From Nakamurella flava (GTDB lineage Bacteria > Actinomycetota > Actinomycetes > Mycobacteriales > Nakamurellaceae): 64,000 nt of DNA. The position numbers and the translations under genes are program-made. Numbering within the stretch: position 1 is the first letter of the stretch; each line of letters opens with the position of its first letter. Location: positions 1 to 64,000 of the forward strand of contig NZ_SZZH01000007.1 of NCBI RefSeq assembly GCF_005298075.1, read 5' to 3'. The notes below the pieces were generated by a model that saw only the letters and a program-made list of their open reading frames with translations, was not told the DNA's origin and made no database searches. Positions 16,391 to 24,492 of the stretch are shown one piece after another.

Positions 16391-16397
16391 GACGCGA

Positions 16398-16448
16398 ACT
16401 TACCACTTCACTGACCACTTACCACGATGTTGCAAGTGCGTTGTAAGT
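16398..16448 (-). promoter_or_regulatory. ACTTACCAC direct repeats upstream of the AlbA_2 gene
   Basis: ACTTACCAC occurs at 16398-16406 and again at 16417-16425, 19 bp apart. An inverted GTAAGT follows at 16443-16448. The cluster fills the AT-richer gap between the aminotransferase stop and the AlbA_2 start. It is a plausible binding site for the AlbA_2 protein itself or another regulator. Confidence 0.45.
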
Positions 16449-16476
16449 TACGACAAGGGATGGACGTCGCCGGCCA

Positions 16477-17568
16477 TCAGTCGCTGGACCGCCGCCCTGT
16501 CCACGCTGCCGCGGCGGCCAGGAACGCGTCGTTCTCCTCGGGGCTGCCGATGGTCACCCGCACCCCGCCGGCGGCGTCGGGGAAGGCGCGGACGACGACC
16601 TTGTGGGTCTCGCAGTGCTCCGCGAACGCCTTGGCGTCCTCCCGCAGCGGCAGCCAGACGAAGTTGGCCTCGGTGGGCGGGATCTCGTAACCGCCGGCGG
16701 TCAGCGCGGCGACCACCCGGGAACGTTCGGACACCACCTGCTCCCAGCGGGGCACCAGTTCGTCCCGGGCCTTCAGCGCGGCGATGGCCGCGACCTGGCC
16801 GATGCTGGACAGCGCGAACGGGATGGCGACCTTCCGCAGCGCAGAGATGGTCTCCGGGGTGCTCACCGCGTACCCGACCCGCACGCCGGCCAATCCGTAG
16901 GCCTTGGACAGCGTGCCCAGGGCCACGACGTTCGGCCTGCTCAGGGCCAATTTCACCCCGTCGACGGGATCGGTCGACCGGTCGAATTCGCGGTAGGCCT
17001 GGTCGATGACGACGAGCACGTCGTCGGGGACGGCGTCGAGGAGCTCGACCACCTCGGTCTGCGTCAGTGCGGTGCCGGTCGGGTTGTTCGGGGTGCAGAC
17101 GAACATCAGCCGGGTCGCATCGGTGACGGCGGCGGCCAGGGCCGCGAGGTCCAGCCGGTGGTCGGCGGTGTTGGGCACCAGGACCGGCCGGGCGCCGGTG
17201 ATCTGCGTGACGATCGGGTACGCCTCGAACGAGCGCCACCCGAACACGACCTCGTCGCCGTCGCCGGCCACCGCCTGCACCAGCTGCTGGCACAGCGCCA
17301 CCGACCCGTTGCCCGTCAGCACCGCGTCGGCCGGGGCGTCCAGTTGCTCGGCGAGCAGCTCCACCAGGGAGGCGGCCCCGTTGTCCGGGTAGCGGTTGAT
17401 CCCGGCCGTGCCGGTGTCGGCGCCGACCGCCGCGGCGATGGCCTCGCTCACGGCCGGCAGCGTCGGGAACGACAACTCGTTGGACGCCAGCTTGATCGCC
17501 CCGGGCACCGTCCGGCCGGGCGCGTAGGACGGGAGGGTGGACAGGACCGTCCGGATGCGCACTGCCAC
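16477..17568 (-). CDS. pat: Histidinol-phosphate/aromatic aminotransferase (HisC2/Pat type)
   Basis: This 363-residue class I/II PLP aminotransferase of the HisC family has IKLASNELSFPTLPAV, NRYPDNGAASL, the cofactor segment VCTPNNPTGTAL and the PLP-lysine motif TLSKAYGLAGVRVGY. It resembles actinobacterial Pat/HisC2, which transaminates aromatic 2-oxo acids; true HisC activity cannot be excluded. There are no other his genes nearby, which favours the Pat role. The GTG at 17568 is chosen because GAAGGAG lies five bases upstream; the frame continues further but into a terminator hairpin. Confidence 0.85.
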   Translation of the reverse strand: MAVRIRTVLSTLPSYAPGRTVPGAIKLASNELSFPTLPAVSEAIAAAVGADTGTAGINRYPDNGAASLVELLAEQLDAPADAVLTGNGSVALCQQLVQAVAGDGDEVVFGWRSFEAYPIVTQITGARPVLVPNTADHRLDLAALAAAVTDATRLMFVCTPNNPTGTALTQTEVVELLDAVPDDVLVVIDQAYREFDRSTDPVDGVKLALSRPNVVALGTLSKAYGLAGVRVGYAVSTPETISALRKVAIPFALSSIGQVAAIAALKARDELVPRWEQVVSERSRVVAALTAGGYEIPPTEANFVWLPLREDAKAFAEHCETHKVVVRAFPDAAGGVRVTIGSPEENDAFLAAAAAWTGRRSSD

Positions 17569-17625
17569 TGGATCTCCTTCGCCCGCCGTTGATCGCGGGA
17601 CCGACCCTATCCCCGGCCTGCAGAC

Positions 17626-17690
17626 CCATCGACAGGACGCTTGTGCTGCGCTACCGACCCGGCAGCGCAGCACAAGCGTCCCGTCGATGG
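17626..17690 (-). terminator. Very long hairpin downstream of the 85-residue protein gene
   Basis: Arms 17626-17652 and 17664-17690 are complementary over 27 bp with a single mismatch; the inner 18 bp (GGACGCTTGTGCTGCGCT and its complement) are perfect. The loop is 11 bases. It begins 15 bp past the stop of the leftward small gene and ends 58 bp before the aminotransferase start, so it most likely insulates the two. Confidence 0.7.
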
Positions 17691-17704
17691 CGTCGAGGTC
17701 GGGG

Positions 17705-17962
17705 TCATCCGACGAGATCGACCTCGTCGGCGTCCAGGCGGGCCCGATGCCACGGGGTGGCGGTACCGGCCGCGGCGAGGAGGCCGACCAGGCGCGCCGG
17801 GCCAGTGTGGGCGCGGATCGCGGCGAGCTCGGCGGCGACCCGTTCGCGGTCGGGGTGATCGTCCGAGGGCAGGGCGTCGGTGCGGCGGTGGGCCCGGTGC
17901 AGGGCCAGGTCCAGGACGGACAGCAGCAGGAGGAGGGCGGCGAGGGCGAGGTATCCGGTCAT
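17705..17962 (-). CDS. Small membrane-anchored protein, unknown
   Basis: This 85-residue protein has one N-terminal hydrophobic helix (LALAALLLLLSVLDLAL) followed by a charged cytoplasmic or extracellular tail rich in Arg, His, Asp and Glu. I do not recognise a family. An AGGA SD lies eight bases before the ATG at 17962, and a strong hairpin follows the stop, which together support a real gene. It is divergent from the GlxA-type regulator and shares an 85-bp intergenic region containing a perfect palindrome. Confidence 0.55.
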   Translation of the reverse strand: MTGYLALAALLLLLSVLDLALHRAHRRTDALPSDDHPDRERVAAELAAIRAHTGPARLVGLLAAAGTATPWHRARLDADEVDLVG

Positions 17963-17990
17963 GGCAGAAATCCTGCGCTGAGGGTGATCC

Positions 17991-18004
17991 TGCCACCAGT
18001 GGCA
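17991..18004. promoter_or_regulatory. Palindromic operator candidate TGCCACCAGTGGCA
   Basis: A 14-base inverted repeat (TGCCAC-CA-GTGGCA) is centred in the divergent intergenic region. Another half-site, TGCCAT, lies at 18030-18035, just before the GlxA-type gene. AraC/GlxA-type regulators commonly bind such repeats; assignment to this regulator is inference. Confidence 0.4.
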
Positions 18005-18047
18005 TGAAAGACAGGCGTCGAAGGAAAACTGCCATTACCGTGACGGG

Positions 18048-19013
18048 ATGGCTCTGCAGTCCGTCGCCGCCCTGCTCATCGAACCCATCGGCATGTTCGA
18101 GTACGGCCTGGCCCATGAGGTGTTCGGCCTCGACCGCACCGCTTCCGGCGTGCCCCGCGTCGAGTTCTCTGCGGTCTCCGAACAACTGGGGCGGCCCCTG
18201 CGGGTCACCGGCACGGACGTCGTCCATCTGACCGCCCAGCACGGTCTCGACCGGCTCGCCGAGGTCGACCTCATCGTCGTCTGCGCCACCGCCGCGACCG
18301 AGTACAGCCCGGCCGTCCTGGACGCGCTGCGCGGGGCCCACGAGCGTGGGGCCATCATCCTGACCGTCTGTTCCGGGGTGGCCGTGCTGGCCGCGACCGG
18401 CCTGCTCGACGGGCGGACCGCCGCCTGCCACTGGTACCACGCGGACTACCTGGAGCGGACGTTTCCCCAGGTCAACCTGGACGCCGACGTGCTGTTCGTC
18501 GACGACGGCACCATCGTCACCAGCGCCGGGACGTCGGCCGGGATCGACGCCGCCTTGCACCTGGTCCGTCGCGAACTGGGGTCGGCCGCGGCCATCGCCA
18601 TCGCCCGGCGGATGGTCGTGCCCCCGCAGCGCGACGGCGGCCAACGCCAGTACATCGACCGCCCGGTGCCCGAATGTCAGGCCGACAGCCTCGCCCCGCT
18701 GCTGGCCTGGGTCACCGAGCGGCTCGACGAACCGCACAGCGCGGCGACGCTGGCCCGCCGGGCGGCCATGAGCGAGCGGACGTTCGCCCGCCGGTTCGTC
18801 GCCGAGACGGGCACCACGCCGTACCAGTGGCTGACCTCGCAGCGGGTGCTGGCCGCCCGCACCCTGCTGGAGGAGTCGGACCTGTCGGTGGAGCAGATCG
18901 CCTCCCGGGTCGGGTTCTCGTCGGCGGTGCTGCTGCGCGACCATTTCCGCAAGATCCTCGGGGTCGCGCCGGCCGAGTACCGCCGTCGGTTCACCGCCCG
19001 CGTGCCCGCCTGA
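18048..19013 (+). CDS. GlxA-family AraC-type transcriptional regulator
   Basis: This 321-residue protein has two domains. Residues 1-190 form a DJ-1/PfpI (class I glutamine amidotransferase-like) domain, with IILTVCSGVAVLAATGLLDG marking the nucleophile-elbow region and CHWYHADYLERTFP following. Residues 215-321 form an AraC DNA-binding domain: HSAATLARRAAMSERTFARRF, then SVEQIASRVGFSSAVLLRDHF. Family members sense small metabolites and regulate catabolic genes. The target is unknown; the divergent small membrane protein gene and the palindrome between them are the obvious candidates. Confidence 0.88.
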   Translation: MALQSVAALLIEPIGMFEYGLAHEVFGLDRTASGVPRVEFSAVSEQLGRPLRVTGTDVVHLTAQHGLDRLAEVDLIVVCATAATEYSPAVLDALRGAHERGAIILTVCSGVAVLAATGLLDGRTAACHWYHADYLERTFPQVNLDADVLFVDDGTIVTSAGTSAGIDAALHLVRRELGSAAAIAIARRMVVPPQRDGGQRQYIDRPVPECQADSLAPLLAWVTERLDEPHSAATLARRAAMSERTFARRFVAETGTTPYQWLTSQRVLAARTLLEESDLSVEQIASRVGFSSAVLLRDHFRKILGVAPAEYRRRFTARVPA

Positions 19014-19103
19014 CCGATCCGGGCCCCGGTGCACGACAGAGTTCACCGCCGGCCCCGGCCCGTCCTGCCCGACGGACCAAGGCTCCCGGTGTAGGAACTG
19101 ACG

Positions 19104-20054
19104 GTGACGACATCACCAGCGGTGCGGCGGGGGCCGGCGCGACGCCGCACCGGGGGCCTCGGCGTGGTCCTGACGGCGACCCTGGCTCTCCTGCTGGCCG
19201 GTTGCGGCAGCGCCGCGGACGGCGCCGGCCCGTCGAGCGACGGTGCCACGGACCCCAGCCCGGTGGTGGCCACCGCCGCCCCGTCGAGCACGCCGGCGGT
19301 CGTCGCGAGCGGGCCCACCCTGGTCGTCACGGTGCCGGACCTGCCCGACGCCGCGGCCGTGCCCGGGGGCGACTCGCCGGTCGCCCCCGATCCGAGCTCG
19401 GCCACGTCCGCCGCGTCGGAGGCGCCGCCGCCACCGGCGAGCACACCGGCCACCGCGACCGTCGCGCAGGATTCGGCCGAGTCGCCGGCCGCCACGACCG
19501 CCGTCCCGGACCCCGCCGCCCCGACCGCCGCGATCAACGTCCAACTGGCCAACTGCGACAGCTGCACGGTGCTGGCCACCCACGGCGACGTCGCCGGCGG
19601 CCTGTCCGCCGCCCTGGTCTCGTCCCCGGGCGGCCGGGCCCTGCTGCTGTCGGTCCGCAGCGACGGGACCGTCGCCGGCGTCATCAACGTGCCCTACGGC
19701 GCCAGCTTCCCGACCCCGCCCGGCGGGGTGCTCGCCTGCGACGGGCAGGCGCACTGTGCGGTGCAGGGGGTGCAGTCCGACGGCCGCGCGCTGCTGTCGG
19801 CGTTCGCCCTGACCGACACCGGGGCGTGGCGCAACATCTCCGGCGACGACGCGTTCCCGTCGGTCACCGACCGCGCCGCCATCGTCGACCTGGACGGCCA
19901 GCTGGGCTTGGCCGTCCAGGACCAGGGCACCGGGGATCCCGTCTGGTTGCTCTACCGGTGGCTCGGTGACCGGTTCACCGTGGCCGGGTGCACGGCGGGC
20001 GCCGACGCCCCGACCTCGGTCGCGGCGGTGTCCCCCGACCAGTGCCTGTCCTGA
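19104..20054 (+). CDS. Putative lipoprotein, unknown function
   Basis: This 316-residue protein has an Arg-rich N-terminus, a hydrophobic helix and the lipobox LLAGC with Cys at about residue 34, so it should be a membrane-anchored lipoprotein. Residues 35-150 are a low-complexity Pro/Ala/Ser/Thr spacer. The C-terminal 170 residues look globular, with a Cys pair (NCDSC) and several beta-like repeats (ALLLSVRSDGTVAGVINVPYG; LVDLDGQLG-type segments). I recognise no family. The GTG start follows AGGA by seven bases. It is convergent with corA; the two stops abut in a TCCTGATCAGGA palindrome. Confidence 0.65.
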   Translation: MTTSPAVRRGPARRRTGGLGVVLTATLALLLAGCGSAADGAGPSSDGATDPSPVVATAAPSSTPAVVASGPTLVVTVPDLPDAAAVPGGDSPVAPDPSSATSAASEAPPPPASTPATATVAQDSAESPAATTAVPDPAAPTAAINVQLANCDSCTVLATHGDVAGGLSAALVSSPGGRALLLSVRSDGTVAGVINVPYGASFPTPPGGVLACDGQAHCAVQGVQSDGRALLSAFALTDTGAWRNISGDDAFPSVTDRAAIVDLDGQLGLAVQDQGTGDPVWLLYRWLGDRFTVAGCTAGADAPTSVAAVSPDQCLS

Positions 20055-21104
20055 TCAGGACGGCGGCACGATCGCGGCCAGGGTGGGGACGGCCCGGGCG
20101 CGGCGGCGTGCGGTGATCCGGAACCACGTCAGCAGCGCCACCGACGGCAGCACCAGCGCGCCGAGGCCGTAGAGGAAGAACGACTGGCCGCTGCCGATGT
20201 GGTCGACGAGCCAGCCGAAGTTCTGGCCGAAGAACCCGGTGACGAACGTCAGCGGCAGGAAGATCGTCGACAGCTTGGTGAGCGTCTCGATGGTCGCGTT
20301 CTGCTGCACGCCGACCGCGGTCTGCTCGGCCGACATCACCGCGATGTTGGCCTGCAGCACGGTCGAGAGCAGATCGCGCTGAGCCGCGACCTCCTCGTTG
20401 ACCAGGGCCAGGTTGTCGGCGACGTCCCGCAGGTAGGGGGCGAGCGGTTCGGGTTCGGAGCGTTCCACCGTGGTGACCACGGCCTGCAGCGGGTGCACGG
20501 CCCGGTAGAAGTCGGAGACCTCGCGGCGCAGGTGGTAGATGCGCTCGGTCGGGGCCACGGCGCCCGAGAACACCGTCGCCTCCAGCTGTTCGATGTCCCG
20601 CTCGACCTCGGCGATCACCGGGGCGTATCCGTCGACGACGGTGTCCAGGATCGCCCACACCACCGCCTGGGTGCCGGTGCGCAGCAGTTCCGGGCGGCGT
20701 TCCAGGCGGGCCCGCGCGCCGCGCAGATCGCTGGCCGCGCCCTGCCGGACGGTGATGACGAAGTCGTCGGCGACGAACACGCTGATCTCGCCGAAGTCGA
20801 TCTCCTCCCGGTCGTCGTCGTACCGGGCGGTCCGCAGGATGATCAGCTGCACCGGTTCGCCGGATTCGCGGGTCGCGTCGAACTGCTCGATCTTGGGTCG
20901 CAGGTGGAACTCCTGCGCGTCCTCGACCGCCAGTTCGTGCAGGCCGAACACCGCCCGGATCTGGTCCAGCTCCCGCGGGGTCGGGTCCATGGTGCCGAGC
21001 CAGACGAAGTCGCCGACCTCCCGCTGCGACGCGATCTCCTCCACCGGCATCGGCCCGGACTGCCGGCGCCTCCCGTCGCGGTAGACGGCGCAGTCGACGA
21101 TCAC
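20055..21104 (-). CDS. corA: CorA-family divalent cation transporter
   Basis: This 349-residue 2-TM-GxN transporter has a long soluble N-terminal domain (EFHLRPKIEQFD, then ISVFVADDFVITVRQG). A long coiled helix (LANIAVMSAEQTAVGVQQN-type) leads into the first TM segment. The pore signature reads FVTGFFGQNFGW, so the classic GMN is GQN here. The second TM and a basic C-terminus follow. It probably carries Mg2+ or another divalent ion. The GTG at 21104 is preceded by GGAGG; the much longer open frame upstream overlaps the divergent lipase gene and is not coding. Confidence 0.88.
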   Translation of the reverse strand: MIVDCAVYRDGRRRQSGPMPVEEIASQREVGDFVWLGTMDPTPRELDQIRAVFGLHELAVEDAQEFHLRPKIEQFDATRESGEPVQLIILRTARYDDDREEIDFGEISVFVADDFVITVRQGAASDLRGARARLERRPELLRTGTQAVVWAILDTVVDGYAPVIAEVERDIEQLEATVFSGAVAPTERIYHLRREVSDFYRAVHPLQAVVTTVERSEPEPLAPYLRDVADNLALVNEEVAAQRDLLSTVLQANIAVMSAEQTAVGVQQNATIETLTKLSTIFLPLTFVTGFFGQNFGWLVDHIGSGQSFFLYGLGALVLPSVALLTWFRITARRRARAVPTLAAIVPPS

Positions 21105-21195
21105 GGGACCTCCAGAGGGCGGGTGGGTGCTGCCATCCTGCGCCGGTACCGGGCCGCCGCTGCGGGTGGGCCCGGCGGCCCGGCACAGTGGAGGG

Positions 21196-22002
21196 GTGTT
21201 CTCCGGACTCGCACCCGCCCGCCGTCGCCTGCTGATCGCCGTCCTTGCCATGGTGACGGTGGCCGTGGTGACCCTCGGGGTGCTTCTGGTGGTGCCCGCG
21301 GTGCGGGACGAGGGGCGGCCGACCGACCAGGCGGCGCCCGGTCCGGTGTTGCTCGTCCCCGGGTACGGCGGGTCGACCGGGTCGCTGGCCGGATTGGCTG
21401 CGGAACTGACCGCCGCCGGCCGGGACACCGCCGTGGTCCCACTGCCGGGGGACGGTCGCGGCGACCTGACCGAGGCGTCGGCGGCCCTGGGGCGGGCGGT
21501 GGACGCGGCGAAGGAACGCACCGGCGCGACGACCGTCGACGTCATCGGGTACTCGGCCGGCGGGGTGGTGGCCCGGCTGTGGGTCACGTCCGGCGGGGCC
21601 GCATCGGCCCGTCGGGTGATCACGCTGGGCTCGCCGCACCACGGCACCGACCTGGCCGGCGCGGCGACCGACCTGGTGACCAGCGCCTGCCCGCTGGCCT
21701 GCCAGCAGCTGGCCCCGGACAGCGACCTGCTGCGTCGGCTCAACGTCGACGAGACCCCGACCGGCCCGACCTGGGTGTCCATCTGGACCGACCAGGACGA
21801 GGTGGTGACCCCGCCGGACTCGGCCGTGCTGGAGGGCGCGGTCAACATCGAAGTGCAGGCGGTGTGCGCGGACGCGGTGGTCGACCACGGCGGTCTCGTC
21901 GGCGACCCCCTCGTCCGCGCGATGGTGCTGGCCGAGTTGGCTCCGGGTGATCCGGTGCCGCTGGGTCCGGGCGACTGTCAGCGGCTGCAGGCGGCCGGCT
22001 GA
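21196..22002 (+). CDS. Membrane-anchored or secreted lipase/esterase
   Basis: This 268-residue alpha/beta hydrolase has an N-terminal hydrophobic helix (LLIAVLAMVTVAVVTLGVLLVV) acting as signal or anchor. The oxyanion segment LLVPGYGGSTGSL, the nucleophile elbow GYSAGGVVARLW and TLGSPHHGTDLAG follow, and late Asp and His (WTDQDEVVTP; DHGGLVGDP) complete a plausible triad. It resembles extracellular triacylglycerol lipases. The start is uncertain: GTG at 21196 has an SD almost touching it. It is divergent from corA with 91 bp between. Confidence 0.8.
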   Translation: MFSGLAPARRRLLIAVLAMVTVAVVTLGVLLVVPAVRDEGRPTDQAAPGPVLLVPGYGGSTGSLAGLAAELTAAGRDTAVVPLPGDGRGDLTEASAALGRAVDAAKERTGATTVDVIGYSAGGVVARLWVTSGGAASARRVITLGSPHHGTDLAGAATDLVTSACPLACQQLAPDSDLLRRLNVDETPTGPTWVSIWTDQDEVVTPPDSAVLEGAVNIEVQAVCADAVVDHGGLVGDPLVRAMVLAELAPGDPVPLGPGDCQRLQAAG

Positions 22003-22033
22003 CCGTCACCCCCGGGAGGCCCGGTCGGGCCCG

Positions 22034-22690
22034 TCAGGTCCTGGCCGTCGCCGCCTGGACGACGGTGCCGGCCCCGAGCAGGGCGAGCAGCCCGCCGGAG
22101 CCGGCCTCGATGCGTCGCTGCACGTGGGGGCGGTGGAGCCGTCCGACGATCCGGGTCGTCAGGGCGGCGATCACGGCCAGGTAGGCCAGGGCGACGAGCG
22201 CGTCGATCACGCCGAGGACGAGGGCGGCCTGCACGACCGACCCGCCGTCCGGCAGGAACTGCGGCACCACCGCCAGGAAGAACAGGCCGACCTTGGGGTT
22301 CAGTAGGCAGGAGCCGAAACCGGCCAGGAAGGGCCCGACCAGCGATCGGCCGGGCCGGGCCGGAGCGGCGTCGGCGGATGGGTCGTCGACCGGTGCGGCG
22401 GACGTGTGTCGCGCGGCGAGCAGCGACCGGACCCCGAGGTAGAGCAGATAGCAGCCGCCGACGATCCGCAGGAGACGGAACGCCTCCGCGGACTGCTCGA
22501 GCAGGGCCGCCAGCCCGCCGGCGACCAGAGCGGCCCAGACGATGCTCCCGGCGGCCGAGCCGACCGCGACCGCGATGCCCCCGCGCCGGCGTCGGGTGCT
22601 GTGACGGATGACGAGGAGCACGTCGGGCCCCGGGGTCAGAGCCAGCAGCAGGCACAGGCCCGCGAAGCCGAGGAGGGCGGCGGTGTTCAT
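22034..22690 (-). CDS. LysE-family amino acid exporter
   Basis: This 218-residue, six-helix LysE/RhtB transporter has the family N-terminus LLLALTPGPDVLLVIRHS and the conserved FLAGFGSCLLNPKVGLFFLAVVPQF loop. It should export amino acids or related compounds by proton exchange. It is downstream of the ABC-2 permease on the same strand, 27 bp away, and may be the last gene of that long run. Confidence 0.85.
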   Translation of the reverse strand: MNTAALLGFAGLCLLLALTPGPDVLLVIRHSTRRRRGGIAVAVGSAAGSIVWAALVAGGLAALLEQSAEAFRLLRIVGGCYLLYLGVRSLLAARHTSAAPVDDPSADAAPARPGRSLVGPFLAGFGSCLLNPKVGLFFLAVVPQFLPDGGSVVQAALVLGVIDALVALAYLAVIAALTTRIVGRLHRPHVQRRIEAGSGGLLALLGAGTVVQAATART

Positions 22691-22717
22691 GGCCGCCGAT
22701 CGTAGGGCCCGCCGGGT

Positions 22718-23527
22718 TCAGCTGGTGACGTCCCGGGTGGTGAAGTTGGCCCACGCCGCAGCCAGCAGCACGCCGACGTACACGGCCTGCAGGACGAGCC
22801 CGTCGACCACCTCGGTCCAGCGGATCGGGTCACGGAACAGGTCGACGAACGCCAGCCAGTAGCGGGTCGGCAGGTACGCGGCGATCGGGTCGGCCGCGTC
22901 CAGGGTGAGCAGCAGCGACGAGCCGACCAGGACGGCCAGCGCGCCCAGCGCCGCGGACAGCGGGGAGTCGGTGAACGTCGAGAAGAACAGCGCGAACGCG
23001 GCCACCCCGCACATCGAGACGGTGACGTACCCGATCGACAGGGCGGTGCGGACGGCGATCTGCTCACTGGTCAGCGTCGTGCCGGAGACCGACGTCCCGG
23101 CCACCGGTTGCACGTCGAACAGGGTGATCCCGGCGAGGTAGCCGACCCCGGCGACCAGGACCACGCTGACCAGTACGAACACCAGGACGGCGACGAGTTT
23201 GGCGACCAGCAGCCGGGTCCGCCCGGCCGGCCGGGCCAGCAGGTAGCGCAGTGTTCCCGCCTGGGCCTCGCCGGCGATCGACTCGCCGGCCACCACGGCG
23301 ACGGCGATGGGCAGGAACAGCGGCAGCACGATGGCCAGCGCGGCCAACGGGAACAGGGTGCCGTTGGTCAGCACCGCGGACAGGAACGCCGGGCCCCGCC
23401 CGGGGCGGGGGGCCAGGTTGGTGACGGCCAGCAGGATCGCCACGATCAGGGGTAGTGCGTTGAGCGCGACGATGGTTCCCCAGGTGCGGGGGCGCCGGAA
23501 CAGCTTGCGGAGCTCGACGACGATCAT
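22718..23527 (-). CDS. ABC-2 type exporter permease
   Basis: This 269-residue membrane protein has six hydrophobic segments and an N-terminal MIVVELRKLFRRPRTWGTIVALN typical of ABC-2 permeases, whose first helix follows a basic coupling region. VAGESIAGEAQAGTLRYLLARP is the usual cytoplasmic loop. It overlaps the ATPase gene upstream by 4 bp (ATGA), so the two form one transporter. The substrate is unknown. Confidence 0.85.
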   Translation of the reverse strand: MIVVELRKLFRRPRTWGTIVALNALPLIVAILLAVTNLAPRPGRGPAFLSAVLTNGTLFPLAALAIVLPLFLPIAVAVVAGESIAGEAQAGTLRYLLARPAGRTRLLVAKLVAVLVFVLVSVVLVAGVGYLAGITLFDVQPVAGTSVSGTTLTSEQIAVRTALSIGYVTVSMCGVAAFALFFSTFTDSPLSAALGALAVLVGSSLLLTLDAADPIAAYLPTRYWLAFVDLFRDPIRWTEVVDGLVLQAVYVGVLLAAAWANFTTRDVTS

Positions 23528-24492
23528 CCGGTTGCCCTCCTGGCCTGGTCGCCGCGGCGGGGCCCGCCGGCGTTGACCCCGGAACCGTCGATCCGGTCGG
23601 CGCTCGGTCCGGCGGCGGCGAGCACGACCTCCTCCAGCGTCGGTCGCTGCCGCACCAGTTCGACGACCGGCACCTGGGCGGTCACCAGGCGGGCGTTGAC
23701 GGCGTCGGGCTCGCCGTGGACGACGAGCCGCTCCCCGTCCCGGGACAGCACGGCGCCGCCCAGGACCCGGACGGCGGCGTCCGGGTCCGGGCTGTTGATG
23801 ACGGTGGCGCCGGTCGGGGCGGTCAGCGTCGCGAAGGTGTCCTGCAGGACGAGCCGCCCGCGGGACAGCACCCCGACCCGGGTGGCCAGCTGCTCGACCT
23901 CGGCCAGCAGGTGACTGGACAGGAAGACGGTGGTGCCGGTGCGGTGCAGGTCGAGCAGCAGGTCGCGGATCTCGACGATGCCCTGCGGGTCCAGGCCGTT
24001 GGTCGGTTCGTCGAGGATCAGCAGCTCGGGCCGCCGCAGCAGCGCCCCGGCCAGCCCGAGCCGCTGCCGCATGCCCAGCGAGTAGCCCTTCACCGGGCGG
24101 GACCCGACTCCGGCCAGCCCGACCTGTTCCAGGACCTCGGCGATGCGGGCCCGTCGGGTGCGACGGGGGCCGTTCGGGCCGGAGGCGTCCAGCAGCGAGA
24201 GGTTCTCGGCCCCGGGCAGGTGCCCGTAGAAGGCCGGGCCCTCGATGAGCGCCCCGACGCGGGGGAGGACCCGGCGGCCGCCGCGCGGCATCCGCTCGCC
24301 CAGCACCTCGACCTCGCCGGCGGTGGGCAGCACCAGGCCGAGCAGCATGCGCACGGTGGTCGTCTTGCCCGAGCCGTTGGCGCCGAGGAACCCGTAGATC
24401 TCGCCGGGCTGCACGTCGAGGTCGATGTCGTCGACGGCGGTGACCCGCCCGAACCGCTTGGTGACCCCGCGGGTCCGGATCACGGGCGTCAC
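23524..24492 (-). CDS. ABC-2 exporter ATP-binding protein
   Basis: This 322-residue ABC ATPase has Walker A (GANGSGKTTT) near residue 40, signature YSLGMRQRLGLAGALLRRPE, Walker B LLILDEPTNGLD and the H-loop FLSSHLLAEVE. A C-terminal extension of about 100 residues is typical of DrrA/CcmA-like exporters. It is coupled by ATGA overlaps to the LolA-like gene upstream and the permease downstream. Family members export drugs, lipids or peptides. Confidence 0.88.
   Translation of the reverse strand: MTPVIRTRGVTKRFGRVTAVDDIDLDVQPGEIYGFLGANGSGKTTTVRMLLGLVLPTAGEVEVLGERMPRGGRRVLPRVGALIEGPAFYGHLPGAENLSLLDASGPNGPRRTRRARIAEVLEQVGLAGVGSRPVKGYSLGMRQRLGLAGALLRRPELLILDEPTNGLDPQGIVEIRDLLLDLHRTGTTVFLSSHLLAEVEQLATRVGVLSRGRLVLQDTFATLTAPTGATVINSPDPDAAVRVLGGAVLSRDGERLVVHGEPDAVNARLVTAQVPVVELVRQRPTLEEVVLAAAGPSADRIDGSGVNAGGPRRGDQARRATG

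Noticed and set aside
14531-16476. Integrative element at tRNA-Ser
   Set aside because: No integrase and no second copy of the tRNA 3' end are visible, so only acquisition of one gene can be suggested.
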